In this document: piece by piece, positions 15,750-24,381 of the stretch
Numbering within the stretch: the first letter of the stretch is position 1
How the letters are laid out: every line of letters begins with the position of its first letter
From: Gallaecimonas xiamenensis 3-C-1
Lineage (GTDB): Bacteria > Pseudomonadota > Gammaproteobacteria > Enterobacterales > Gallaecimonadaceae
Reading direction: 5' to 3'
NCBI RefSeq assembly: GCF_000299915.1
Contig: NZ_AMRI01000028.1
Location: forward strand, 1 to 54,511
DNA: 54,511 nt
The notes under the pieces: generated by a model
What the model was told of the DNA's origin: nothing
The model's input: only the letters and a program-made list of their open reading frames with translations
Databases searched by the model: none
Translations under genes and position numbers: made by a program

Positions 15750-18491
15750 ATGTATCGCAATACCAAATTGGCGAATTCCGTCCGTTGGGCGATGTTCGCT
15801 GGTGCGGCTGCTGCTGCCGTAACAGCTGTACCTTCGTATGCTGCCGATGGCGAGGAGGCTGTTGAGCGTATCGAGGTCACTGGTTCTCGTATTAAGCGTA
15901 CCGACATTGAAAGCGCCAGCCCTGTTTCAGTATTCACCGCCGAAGACATCTCCAACTCCGGTTACTCCACCATTGAAGACTTTGTTCAAAACATCCCTGC
16001 TATCAGTGGTGTTCAATTTGGCGCGTCCATCAACAACGGCAGCTCTGGTTACGCAACTGCTTCTTTGCGTGGTCTGGGTGACTCCCGTACCCTGATCCTG
16101 GTGAATGGTCGCCGAGTTGTTAACAACGACTTGAACTTGATCCCTGTATCTTTTCTTGAAAGGGTTGAAGTACTGCGTGACGGCGCCTCTACCATCTACG
16201 GTTCTGATGCTATCGCTGGTGTTATCAACTTCATCACCAAGAAAGACTTTGATGGCGTAGAGTTCACCGCTCAGACTGACCGCACCAGCAAGGGTGACGG
16301 TGAGATTCAGCGTTACGCTCTGACCATGGGCGCCAACTCTGAAAAGGGCAATGCTGTTATCAACATGGAGTACACCAAGCGTGACACCATTTGGCAGCGT
16401 GACCGTGGCTTTGCAGACTGCCCGTTGGCTGAAGATGATGGTGTTAAGTATTGTACTGGTTCTGGTACAACTACCCCTGCTAACGTAAACCTCGATGGTA
16501 CTGGTACCTTCCCCAAAGGTGCTTATGTAGTTATTGACGGTGTACCTCGTCCTTTCGATGGTGCAACTGACGCTTATAACTACGCCGCTGTTAGCTACTT
16601 GGTCACTCCCCAGGAAGTCTTCAGCTTTAACGCTACCGGCAACTATGAAATCAGTGATGGCGGCTTCAGCAGTGTTAATGCCTTTACCGAAGTAGCCTAC
16701 AGCAACCGTCAGTCTGAACAGCTGCTGGCCGCTGAGGGTACCTTCTGGGGTCAGGTAGTACCTGAAGACCATCCAGACAACCCTTTTGGCCAGGACGTCG
16801 TTATCTCTCGCCGTCTGGCTGAGACCGGTGGCCGCCGTTATACCCAGGATGCCGATGCTTATAAGATGCTGATGGGTTTTGAAGGTTACTTCCAGAACGG
16901 TTGGTCCTGGGATGTGTCCTACAACTACCAGCGTTTTGTTGACGCTTCTGTAGAGTATGGTCTGGGTAACCCTGAGCGCTTCAATACTCTGGTCAACAAA
17001 GACCTTTGTGACGCGGACGACGCCTGCCCCGGTCTGTGGAACCCCTTTGCCAAAGACACTCTGACCCCGGAAATGATCGCTTACGCGACCATTCCCAACT
17101 CCCCGGTTACTCGCCAGGAAATGCGCACTTTCCAAGCTAACCTGTCAGGTGACTTTGGCGATTTCGAACTGCCTGGTGGCGCAATTGGTTGGGCTGTCGG
17201 TTATGAAAATCGTTACGAGTCCTACGAGGAGCAACTGGACGGCGCCGCTGTTATCGGCCAGATCTACAACCAGCCTTCGGACTCTACCTACGGTGACTTC
17301 CGCGTAGATGAAGCCTTTGCTGAATTTGAGCTGCCGATCCTGTCTGGTATGCCTTTTGCTGAGAAGTTGACCTTCAGTGCTGCTATCCGCTGGACCGACT
17401 ACAACTATTTGGACAGCTCCGATACCACCACCAAGTTCGGTATCGAATACGCGCCTATCGACGGCCTGCTGTTGCGTGCAACTAAAGCCGAGGGCTTCCG
17501 CGCACCCAGCATCACAGAACTGTTCTCCGCTGAAATCCAGAACAACCCCAGCTACAACGATCCTTGTACTAATTGGGGAAGTTCTACCAACGCCATTATC
17601 CGTGCTAACTGTGCTGCTGACGGTGTTGACCCTGACTACGTAGCGACTTCGAACCAAGCCACTTCTGTCAGCGGCGGTAACGCTGACCTGAAGCCGGAGG
17701 AATCAGATAGCTTTACTGCGGGTATCGTCTATACCCCGACCTTCTTCGAAGGTTTCAACATGGCTATCGACTATTTCGACATCGAAATCGACGATGCCAT
17801 TGGTTCGCCTGGTCCAGGCAACATCATCAACGCTTGCTACAACAGCCAGGACTTCTCCAGCCCGCTGTGTGATCTGATTCAAGGCCCCAGCTACTTCGGT
17901 CAAGCCCCGCTGCCAGGCAGCAAGTATCGCTCTGTTCTGGGTCCTGTTGCAGGTATCTTGGATAAGAGTGCTAACCTCTCTACCTTTACCACCAAAGGCT
18001 ACGACTTTGACTTCTCCTACACCACTCCTGTTATTGGTGGTGACCTGAATTTGTCTCTGGAAGGTACTTACCTCAAAGAGTACAACTACCTGGCATTTGA
18101 AGGTGAGGAGATGATCAAGGCTGCCGGTAAAGTAGCTGAAGACCAAAACGCTTCTGGTCGTAAAGGTGCCTTCGCCAAATGGCGCGCTAACGTGAACATC
18201 GGCTACTCCACTGACAACTTCTCAGTGTTCTGGACAAGCCGTTACATGTCTGCGACCGACTCCTATGTTTATGATGCAGACGCTCTGGACAACACTGCTG
18301 ATGCTATCTGGTATCACGATGTTCAAGGGACTTATTACCTGGGCGAGAACTACTCCGTCACTCTGGGTGTGCGTAACCTGTTTGATGAAGAACCGCCTTA
18401 TGTCTCCGACTACGAAGACATGAACACCATCAACACGTCTTACGACACTGCTGGTCGTTACATGTACGCTCGCTTCACTGCGCGCTTCTAA
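15750..18491 (+). CDS. TonB-dependent outer-membrane receptor 2
   Basis: A 913-residue receptor. The reading frame is open back to 15474, but the ATG at 15750 follows CAGGGAGAA by 6 bases and gives a clean signal peptide (RWAMFAGAAAAAVTAV, cleaved near SYA). VERIEVTGSRIKRTD follows with the TonB box, then a plug with LILVNGRRVV and IYGSDAIAGVINFIT and a barrel ending YMYARFTARF. Loop Cys pairs (DCPLAEDDGVKYC; CDADDAC; CTNW...NC) suggest disulfide-braced extracellular loops. Codons are strongly shifted to GCT, GGT, CGT and GTT compared with flanking housekeeping genes, as in very highly expressed genes. It is directly upstream of the TonB energising operon but separated from it by a terminator and 430 bases. 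Substrate unknown. Confidence 0.95.
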   Translation: MYRNTKLANSVRWAMFAGAAAAAVTAVPSYAADGEEAVERIEVTGSRIKRTDIESASPVSVFTAEDISNSGYSTIEDFVQNIPAISGVQFGASINNGSSGYATASLRGLGDSRTLILVNGRRVVNNDLNLIPVSFLERVEVLRDGASTIYGSDAIAGVINFITKKDFDGVEFTAQTDRTSKGDGEIQRYALTMGANSEKGNAVINMEYTKRDTIWQRDRGFADCPLAEDDGVKYCTGSGTTTPANVNLDGTGTFPKGAYVVIDGVPRPFDGATDAYNYAAVSYLVTPQEVFSFNATGNYEISDGGFSSVNAFTEVAYSNRQSEQLLAAEGTFWGQVVPEDHPDNPFGQDVVISRRLAETGGRRYTQDADAYKMLMGFEGYFQNGWSWDVSYNYQRFVDASVEYGLGNPERFNTLVNKDLCDADDACPGLWNPFAKDTLTPEMIAYATIPNSPVTRQEMRTFQANLSGDFGDFELPGGAIGWAVGYENRYESYEEQLDGAAVIGQIYNQPSDSTYGDFRVDEAFAEFELPILSGMPFAEKLTFSAAIRWTDYNYLDSSDTTTKFGIEYAPIDGLLLRATKAEGFRAPSITELFSAEIQNNPSYNDPCTNWGSSTNAIIRANCAADGVDPDYVATSNQATSVSGGNADLKPEESDSFTAGIVYTPTFFEGFNMAIDYFDIEIDDAIGSPGPGNIINACYNSQDFSSPLCDLIQGPSYFGQAPLPGSKYRSVLGPVAGILDKSANLSTFTTKGYDFDFSYTTPVIGGDLNLSLEGTYLKEYNYLAFEGEEMIKAAGKVAEDQNASGRKGAFAKWRANVNIGYSTDNFSVFWTSRYMSATDSYVYDADALDNTADAIWYHDVQGTYYLGENYSVTLGVRNLFDEEPPYVSDYEDMNTINTSYDTAGRYMYARFTARF

Positions 18492-18510
18492 GTTGTTCTA
18501 GACTCCAAAT

Positions 18511-18542
18511 AAAGAAGCCGGCTTTTTGCCGGCTTCTTCTTT
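18511..18542 (+). terminator. Terminator of receptor 2
   Basis: AAGAAGCCGGC-ttttt-GCCGGCTTCTT, an 11-bp perfect stem followed by CTTTTA. Confidence 0.9.
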
Positions 18543-18544
18543 TA

Positions 18545-18827
18545 TGGTCGCTCTTTGGTGCCTCTATCTGCATTAGGTAGATTAAGAGGCGATTCGAAGC
18601 CCAGAGACTCGATAGGTTTGAAGAAGATCATTGGCAGCTTGCTAGCGTGATGTTTTCGTGGTCGACATGAAAAATAGGCCGAAGCTGACTTGTTAAGGCT
18701 GCCTTCCTGGTGCTGGGGCAAACTATGACAGGGCAATGCGACCCAATGAAATTCAACAAGTTATTCCCCCGATTAGACCAAGCTGAGACAAGGGTCAAAA
18801 GCTGCTTAAAGGTTGTCTAACACTCGG
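18545..18827. other. Gap with no recognised gene
   Basis: About 280 bases between the receptor 2 terminator and the DUF3450 promoter. On the minus strand a 64-codon frame (18542-18736) starts only with TTG and has no ribosome site. On the plus strand a 31-codon frame (18725-18820) starts with ATG six bases after GGGG. Neither resembles a family I recognise. It may be decayed coding sequence or a long regulatory region; I see no clear structure in it. Confidence 0.4.
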
Positions 18828-18856
18828 TTGACACCCCTTATTGAATCTGGAATCAT
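18828..18856 (+). promoter_or_regulatory. Candidate promoter of the TonB2 operon
   Basis: TTGACA, a perfect -35, then 17 bp and AATCAT (four of six matches). It lies about 110 bases before the DUF3450 ATG. No Fur-like inverted repeat is evident around it. Confidence 0.5.
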
Positions 18857-18964
18857 CCAGTGCTGGTGTACCTCGCGCGTGTTGCGCAGAGCGTGCAGTC
18901 CTTCAAACTCCTGCCACCACTGTGTGAGTAGGGTTCTATAACGATAAGACGTTGGTTGGGAACT

Positions 18965-19747
18965 ATGTCCAGACTAAGCAAGAGAAGCACACTCGCTGCG
19001 GCCCTTGCCGGTGCCTTTATGTTTGCCGGTAGCGCCGCTTTTGCGGCCGATCCTCTTGTCTCTTCTCAAGACGTTGAGAAAACTATCAATGACGCCGCCG
19101 CGGCCTCACAGGCCAAGATTGACAAGATTTCAGATCAGACTCGTGACCTGGTAGCCGATTACCGCACTACCGTGGCCGAGACCGATAACCTGAAAATCTA
19201 TAACGACCACATCGCCAAGCTTATTGAGAGCCAACAGGTTGAAGTGGCCCGTTTCAACAAACAGATCAACAACATCACCAAGACGCAACAGGGCGTTGTG
19301 CCTTTGATGTACCGGATGATCGACACTCTGGAGCAGTTTGTTGCTCTGGACATCCCCTTCGAGAAAGAAGAGCGCGTTGAGCGCGTTCAGAAGCTCAAGG
19401 ACATGATGGAAGACTCTGCGGTCTCCACTTCCGAGAAGTACCGCCGTGTACTGGAAGCCTACCAAATCGAAGTTGAGTACGGCTCCAAGAGCTTTGCTTA
19501 CCAGGGCCTGCTGCCCATCGACGGTAAAGAGCTCTCTGTAGACTTCGTACACATCGGTCGTGTGGCGTTTTTGGCCATGTCTCTGGACCAGAAGAATGCC
19601 TGGTTCTGGAACCGTGAAGCCAAGGGCTGGGAAAAACTGGGTGACGAGTACATCACTTCCGTGCGTGAAGCGGTGAAACTGGCTCGTGGCCAGGCTGCCC
19701 CGAATCTCCTGAAACTGCCTATCGAAGCACCGGAGTCCGCAGAATGA
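18965..19747 (+). CDS. DUF3450 periplasmic protein of the TonB2 system
   Basis: A 260-residue exported protein: signal peptide AAALAGAFMFAGSAAFA, then a long helical, probably coiled-coil stretch (~25-120) and a C-terminal globular part with FAYQGLLPIDGKELSVDFVHIGRVAF. DUF3450 proteins occur next to TtpC-type ExbB genes and are thought to be periplasmic accessory parts of the energy-transducing complex; their biochemical role is not established. The ATG at 18965 is preferred over an in-frame TTG three codons earlier. It is the first gene of a six-gene operon; its stop overlaps the next start (ATGA). Confidence 0.9.
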   Translation: MSRLSKRSTLAAALAGAFMFAGSAAFAADPLVSSQDVEKTINDAAAASQAKIDKISDQTRDLVADYRTTVAETDNLKIYNDHIAKLIESQQVEVARFNKQINNITKTQQGVVPLMYRMIDTLEQFVALDIPFEKEERVERVQKLKDMMEDSAVSTSEKYRRVLEAYQIEVEYGSKSFAYQGLLPIDGKELSVDFVHIGRVAFLAMSLDQKNAWFWNREAKGWEKLGDEYITSVREAVKLARGQAAPNLLKLPIEAPESAE

Positions 19748-21102
19748 AAACCGTATTGAAGAGCGTTGTTCTGGCTGCCGGTCTCTTTGTGGCCGCCCAG
19801 CCGGTTATGGCTGCCGCTCCTCAGGCTAAGACCCTGGAGCAACTGCTGCAGCAGGTACAAAAAGATCGCCTCTCCGAAGGTAAGATCAACAAGCAGCGTG
19901 AGCAGGAATTCCTGTCTGAGCGTGCCGACAAGCAAGCCCTGCTGAGCCAGGCCAAGCGTGAGCTGGTTGCTGAGCAAGCCCGTGGCAAGAAGCTGGAAGC
20001 TCAGTTCGGTGAGAACGAAAAGCAACTGGCTGAACTGGAAGAAAAGCTGACCCTGGCCGTTGGTAACATGGGTGAGATGTTCGGTGTGGTTCGTCAGGTT
20101 GCAGGTGATGCTCAATCTCGCTTCCAAACCTCCATCATCTCCGCTCAGTTCCCTGGCCGTGACAAGCTGATGGGTGAGTTGGCTCAGTCTAAAGAGCTGC
20201 CTGAACTGCCCCAGTTGGAAGACCTGTGGTTTGCTCTGCAAAAAGAGATGACCGCTTCTGGTGAGATCGTCAAGTTCCCTGCCAACGTCATCACCGGTAC
20301 CGGTGACCGTGAGCAGCGTGAAGTGACCCGCGTGGGTACCTTCAACCTGATGGATGCCGACCAGTACCTGGTATTCAACGGCGAGACTGAGACCGTAGGC
20401 GAGCTGTCCCGTCAGCCAGAGTCCTACATGACCGCTACCGTTGACAGCTATGCTGACAATGCTTCCGGTTACTCTGCCCTGTACGTTGACCCCTCTCGTG
20501 GCACCATCCTGACCCTGATGACCCAAAAGGTCACCCTGGATGAGCGTTACAAGCAGGGCGGTACTGTTGGTTATGTTATTACCGCCGTTCTGGGTCTGGG
20601 TCTGCTGATCGTTGTTGAGCGTCTGATCGTTCTGGGCGGCATGAGCGCTGCTATCCGTAAGCAGCTCAAGTCCGACACCCCCAGCGATAAGAACCCCCTG
20701 GGCCGCATCCTCAAGGTTTACGAAAACAACCGTAACGTTGACGTTGAAACCCTGGAGCTGAAACTGGACGAAGCCATCCTGAAGGAAACTCCCCGCATCG
20801 AGCGCGGCGTATCCGTCATCAAGGTTCTGGCTGCCGTAGCTCCTCTGCTGGGTCTGCTGGGTACCGTTACCGGTATGATCGACACCTTCCAGTCCATCAC
20901 CCTGTTTGGTACTGGTGACCCGAAAATCATGGCCGGCGGTATCTCTACTGCACTGGTAACCACCGTACTGGGTCTGGTTGCTGCTCTGCCGCTGATCTTC
21001 CTGCACTCCATCGTGTACTCACGTAGCCAGTCCCTGGTCCACCTCATCGAGGAACAGGCCACCGGCATCATCGCTGAGCACGCGGAGAAGGAGTCCAAGT
21101 AA
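19744..21102 (+). CDS. ttpC: TtpC-like ExbB/TolQ/MotA proton-channel protein with periplasmic domain
   Basis: A 452-residue protein in two parts. A signal sequence (1-24) is followed by a periplasmic region of about 240 residues that begins with a charged coiled coil (KINKQREQEFLSERADKQALL). A C-terminal MotA/TolQ/ExbB domain starts at the membrane span VGYVITAVLGLGLLIVVERLIVL (~275-297), with two more spans in VLAAVAPLLGLLGTVTGMI and ALVTTVLGLVAALPLIFLHSIV. This matches TtpC of Vibrio TonB2 systems, which is needed with ExbB2/ExbD2/TonB2 for siderophore uptake. Identification is by architecture and context. Coupled at both ends (ATGA and TAATG). Codon use is of the highly expressed type. Confidence 0.92.
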   Translation: MKTVLKSVVLAAGLFVAAQPVMAAAPQAKTLEQLLQQVQKDRLSEGKINKQREQEFLSERADKQALLSQAKRELVAEQARGKKLEAQFGENEKQLAELEEKLTLAVGNMGEMFGVVRQVAGDAQSRFQTSIISAQFPGRDKLMGELAQSKELPELPQLEDLWFALQKEMTASGEIVKFPANVITGTGDREQREVTRVGTFNLMDADQYLVFNGETETVGELSRQPESYMTATVDSYADNASGYSALYVDPSRGTILTLMTQKVTLDERYKQGGTVGYVITAVLGLGLLIVVERLIVLGGMSAAIRKQLKSDTPSDKNPLGRILKVYENNRNVDVETLELKLDEAILKETPRIERGVSVIKVLAAVAPLLGLLGTVTGMIDTFQSITLFGTGDPKIMAGGISTALVTTVLGLVAALPLIFLHSIVYSRSQSLVHLIEEQATGIIAEHAEKESK

Positions 21103-21629
21103 TGATGCTCTTCCTGATAGAGCTCTGGGAATCTGTCAGGGATTTTATGAATACCGGGGGTGTGGTCCTCAACTGGCTTGCCCTCGTGCTGTTCATCATG
21201 TGGGTTCTGATGATCGAGCGCTACATGTATGTCACTTCCGCCTTCCCCAAACTGGTGAAGGACATAGTGGCAAACTGGGACGCCCGTGAAGACACCACAT
21301 CCTGGTACGCGCATAGAATCCGTGAGGCATGGATCTCCCAAGCCAATGAAAAGTTGAACGCGCGCATGCAACTCATCAAGACCCTGGTGGCGGTGTGTCC
21401 GCTAATGGGGCTCTTGGGCACGGTCACCGGTATGGTGCATGTGTTTGAGATCATGGCTAACACCGGTACCGGTAACCCTCGTCTGATGGCGTCTGGTATC
21501 TCCATGGCCACTATCCCCACTATGGCGGGGATGGTTGCGGCCCTGTCCGGCGTGTTCTTTAGTTCACGCCTGGAAGCCAAGGTTAAAGTTGCAAGCCATC
21601 GCCTTGTCGATAGCATGCCGCATCACTAA
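21102..21629 (+). CDS. exbB: ExbB, TonB-system proton channel
   Basis: A 175-residue inner-membrane protein that with ExbD uses the proton gradient to energise TonB. Three spans: VLNWLALVLFIMWVLMIERYMYV (~22-44), LIKTLVAVCPLMGLLGTVTGMVHVF (~91-115) and MATIPTMAGMVAALSGVFF (~135-153). The GLLGTVTGM motif is the family hallmark. It is the short ExbB2 type, distinct from the TtpC protein upstream; the two are typically found together. ATG shares one base with the ttpC stop (TAATG). Confidence 0.95.
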   Translation: MMLFLIELWESVRDFMNTGGVVLNWLALVLFIMWVLMIERYMYVTSAFPKLVKDIVANWDAREDTTSWYAHRIREAWISQANEKLNARMQLIKTLVAVCPLMGLLGTVTGMVHVFEIMANTGTGNPRLMASGISMATIPTMAGMVAALSGVFFSSRLEAKVKVASHRLVDSMPHH

Positions 21630-21641
21630 GAGAGAGTAGCT

Positions 21642-22046
21642 ATGGCACGTAAACGTGTACGGCAAGAGGAAGAAGCCAGTATCGACATGACCCCGATGCT
21701 CGACATCGTGTTCATCATGCTGATCTTCTTCATCGTGACCACCTCTTTTGTCAAAGAGTCCGGTATTGATGTAAACCGCCCGACGGCGGCCACAGCGACC
21801 AAGAAAAAAGCTGCGAACATCTTTATCGCAGTAAAAGAGAACGGCGAAGTTTACATGGAAAAACGCGCCGTTGACGTAGAACGGGTTCGCGCCAACGTAG
21901 AGCGTATGCTGGCTGAACAACCGGAAGCGTCTGTGGTCATACAAGCAGATAAGAACGCCAAACACGGCGTTGTTGTTGATGTAATGGACCAAGTCAAAGC
22001 TGCGGGCATCGATAAGATCTCCGTTGCAGCTGATCCTGGGAGTTAA
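21642..22046 (+). CDS. exbD: ExbD, TonB-system stator component
   Basis: A 134-residue single-span protein. IDMTPMLDIVFIMLIFFIVT (14-33) holds the essential membrane Asp (D21, equivalent to D25 of E. coli ExbD), followed by a periplasmic domain with MEKRAVDVERVRANVERML and the conserved VVIQADKNAKHGVVVDVMD. Works with ExbB as a proton-driven motor. RBS AGAGAG lies just before the start; only 12 bases separate it from exbB. Confidence 0.96.
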   Translation: MARKRVRQEEEASIDMTPMLDIVFIMLIFFIVTTSFVKESGIDVNRPTAATATKKKAANIFIAVKENGEVYMEKRAVDVERVRANVERMLAEQPEASVVIQADKNAKHGVVVDVMDQVKAAGIDKISVAADPGS

Positions 22047-22047
22047 T

Positions 22048-22683
22048 ATGGCTAGATCCATAGCAAGTATATTGCTGGGGATTGTTGTCACGTTTGCCCT
22101 GTTCTACTTCATGGCTTACCTGATTTCCGGTGGCGCCAAGCGTTTTGACGCTGGCGCCGAAACACCGGTCATCGACATTGCCATGGACAAGCAGGAAACG
22201 CCTCCCCAGAACAAGACGCGGGAGCTGCCCAAGAAACCGCCGCCGCCGAAGCAGCCACCTAAGCCGCTGAAAGCTGTGCCCGACGAGCCGAACAAGCCGA
22301 CTCAGCAGATGCAAAACCTGAATCTGCCCAAGCTTGATTTCTCAGCCCGAGGTTCAGGCCCCGGGATCGGTGCGCCGACCATAGGTGCCGGCATGGGTGG
22401 TGATGGCGAAGCAACACCTATCTTCCGTATGGATCCCAAGTATCCTGTGGAAGCTGCTCGTGATGGCCGTGAAGGTTGGGTAAAACTGAGCTTCACCATC
22501 AACGAAGTTGGCGGTGTTGAAGACATCGAAGTAATCGATGCTGAGCCCAAGCGTCTATTCGACCGCGAAGCCAAGCGCGCCCTGGCTAAGTGGAAGTACA
22601 AGCCGAAGATCATTGATGGTAAGCCCATCAAGCAACCTGGTCTGACAGTCCAGCTGGACTTCAAACTGGAGGGTAAAAAGTAA
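22048..22683 (+). CDS. tonB: TonB2-type energy transducer
   Basis: A 211-residue protein with an N-terminal membrane anchor (SIASILLGIVVTFALFYFMAYLI, ~4-26), a Lys/Pro-rich periplasm-spanning section (PKKPPPPKQPPKPLK) and a C-terminal domain. That domain contains DPKYPVEAARDGREGWVKLS and KRALAKWKYKPKI, the fold that pairs with receptor TonB boxes. The linker is short, as in TonB2 proteins. An in-frame start at 22024 lies inside exbD; the ATG at 22048 has GGGAG ahead and follows the exbD stop by one base. All five receptors in the window are candidate partners. Confidence 0.95.
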   Translation: MARSIASILLGIVVTFALFYFMAYLISGGAKRFDAGAETPVIDIAMDKQETPPQNKTRELPKKPPPPKQPPKPLKAVPDEPNKPTQQMQNLNLPKLDFSARGSGPGIGAPTIGAGMGGDGEATPIFRMDPKYPVEAARDGREGWVKLSFTINEVGGVEDIEVIDAEPKRLFDREAKRALAKWKYKPKIIDGKPIKQPGLTVQLDFKLEGKK

Positions 22684-23948
22684 TGAAGATGAAAAAGATC
22701 GCTTCTTCCTTACTGGCAGTGCTGGCGCTTGCCGGCACTGCCCTGCCTTCCGCTGTTGTTCATGCTGAAGACAACACAGTTCAGGTAAAGCAACTGCCTA
22801 AGCGTAAGACCCAGGCGCTGTCTGAGTCTGCAGGGCGTGCCATCACCAAAGCCTATGATTTGTTTGGTAAAGAGGACTACAAGGGTGCCCTTGAGATCCT
22901 GCTGGACATGTCGCCACGTGATGGTTATGACAAGGCTTATGTAGACCGCTTTATCGGCACTATTTACTACTACCAGGAGAAGTACGACCAATCCCTGCAA
23001 TACCTGAAACGTTCTGCTGATTCCGAGCAGCTGAACCAATCAGAGCAGGAGAGCGCCCTGCGCCAGGTCGGCCAGATGCTGCAGCAGCGTGAGAAGTGGC
23101 GTGAGTCACTCACTTATCTGCAAAAGTGGATGGACTACTCCGGTAAGGAAAGTGCCGATGTGTTCACCATGATGGCCCAGGCCCACTATCAGCTGAAACA
23201 GCTGGACAAAGTGGTGCCCCTGGCTGACAAGGCAATTGGTCTCTATAAAAAGCCCAACAAGAACCCCTATGTGCTGAAACTGGCTGCGTATTTTGATCGC
23301 AAGATGTATAAGCCCATGGTGCCGGTTCTTGAAGAGCTGGTTAAGCTGGAGCCCAAAGATAAGCAGTGGTGGATGCAGCTGGGCCAGACCTACATGCTGG
23401 TCAATAACACCGACAAGGCGTTGGCGACCTATGATCTGGCCTACAAGCAGGGCTTCCTGGACAAAGAAAACGAAGGCAAGGTTCTTGCCCAGTTGTTCGC
23501 CAGCCAGGATGTTCCTTACAAGTCTGCATTGATCCAAGAGAAGTTCATGAAGGCCGGTATTATTCCGGAAACTGAACAATCTCTGTCAACTTTGGCCAAC
23601 ACCTGGCACAACGCCAAGGAGCTGGACAAGGCTATTGCTTACTACGGTCGTGCAGGTGAAGCGGGCAAAGAAGGCAAGCATTTCCTGAAACAGGGCAACC
23701 TGCTGCTGGAACAGGAAAAGTATGACAGTGCCATCACAGCGCTGACCAAGGCCATCAATGCCGGTAACCTGTCTCAGCCTGGGCGTGCTCACTTGGCGTT
23801 AGCGCAAGCTTATTTCTTCAAGAAGAGTTATCTGGATGCGATCAAGCAGATCCGTCTGGCGAAGAAATACGATGACACCAAGAAGACGGCCACCAGTTGG
23901 GAAGGCTACGTAAGAGAAGAAGCGACCCGTAAGGGCGTGAATCTCTAA
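22683..23948 (+). CDS. TPR-repeat periplasmic protein of the TonB2 operon
   Basis: A 421-residue exported protein: signal peptide with core SLLAVLALAGTALPSAVV, then many helical TPR-like repeats (AYDLFGKEDYKGALEILLDM, GTIYYYQEKYDQSLQYLKRS, LGQTYMLVNNTDKALATYDLA, QAYFFKKSYLDAIKQIRLAKK). TPR proteins regularly end ttpC-tonB2 operons and have been implicated in organising the complex; the precise role is unknown. It starts on the last base of the tonB stop (TAATG) and is followed by the operon terminator. Confidence 0.92.
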   Translation: MKMKKIASSLLAVLALAGTALPSAVVHAEDNTVQVKQLPKRKTQALSESAGRAITKAYDLFGKEDYKGALEILLDMSPRDGYDKAYVDRFIGTIYYYQEKYDQSLQYLKRSADSEQLNQSEQESALRQVGQMLQQREKWRESLTYLQKWMDYSGKESADVFTMMAQAHYQLKQLDKVVPLADKAIGLYKKPNKNPYVLKLAAYFDRKMYKPMVPVLEELVKLEPKDKQWWMQLGQTYMLVNNTDKALATYDLAYKQGFLDKENEGKVLAQLFASQDVPYKSALIQEKFMKAGIIPETEQSLSTLANTWHNAKELDKAIAYYGRAGEAGKEGKHFLKQGNLLLEQEKYDSAITALTKAINAGNLSQPGRAHLALAQAYFFKKSYLDAIKQIRLAKKYDDTKKTATSWEGYVREEATRKGVNL

Positions 23949-23949
23949 A

Positions 23950-23973
23950 AAAAGGCCCTTCGGGGCCTTTTTT
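23950..23973 (+). terminator. Terminator of the TonB2 operon
   Basis: AAAAGGCCC-ttcg-GGGCCTTTT with the stable TTCG tetraloop and a T-tract, 1 base after the TPR gene stop. Confidence 0.93.
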
Positions 23974-24260
23974 GTACCTATCTACTTTATCTATCCTTCC
24001 TAATATCCAATGCATTCAGAAATGACATTTTAGGCTCATTTTTGACCAGCGCGTCGAATCTACCTCTTTAATTTATAAGGGTTTTTTTCAATGACGCATT
24101 AATTGTGCAAATAACCCGAACTTTTGATAGCTTCTCTAACTTATTGTTTTTAATCGACTTTCTTCCTGTTGTTAACTGTTGCCTTTCTTTTGATTATCAG
24201 GCTGTTTTCTTTGTTTTCATTTGATTTTCCTTTCCGGCGCTCCTCTCGTCTCCTGTTGCT

Positions 24261-24289
24261 TTGACATTAAACAGTTGTTGAATAACCAT
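24261..24289 (+). promoter_or_regulatory. Candidate promoter of receptor 3
   Basis: TTGACATTAAA begins at 24261; the same 11 bases lie upstream of receptor 4 (27424). At 17 bp follows AACCAT, a poor -10 (three of six). The rest of the 390-base gap from the TonB operon is A+T-rich with T-tracts and no recognised gene. A weak -10 after a perfect -35 often means an activator is needed. Confidence 0.45.
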
Positions 24290-24348
24290 CCGGGTGGCCC
24301 CTGTGCCAGGGACTGAAATCAAGATTCCTCTTTACGAAGGAACATTCC

Positions 24349-24381
24349 CCAAAGGAAACGATGTCATGATGTCAAAAACAA
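24349..24381 (+). repeat. Start-region repeat, copy 1 (receptor 3)
   Basis: Thirty-three bases covering the Shine-Dalgarno (AAAGGAAACG), the double ATG and the codons for MMSKT are identical to 27511-27543 before and in receptor 4. The flanking sequence differs. Confidence 0.9.

Noticed and set aside
18725-18820. 31-codon plus-strand frame with a possible GGGG ribosome site
   Set aside because: No hydrophobic pattern, family resemblance or neighbour logic; kept only as part of an unexplained gap.
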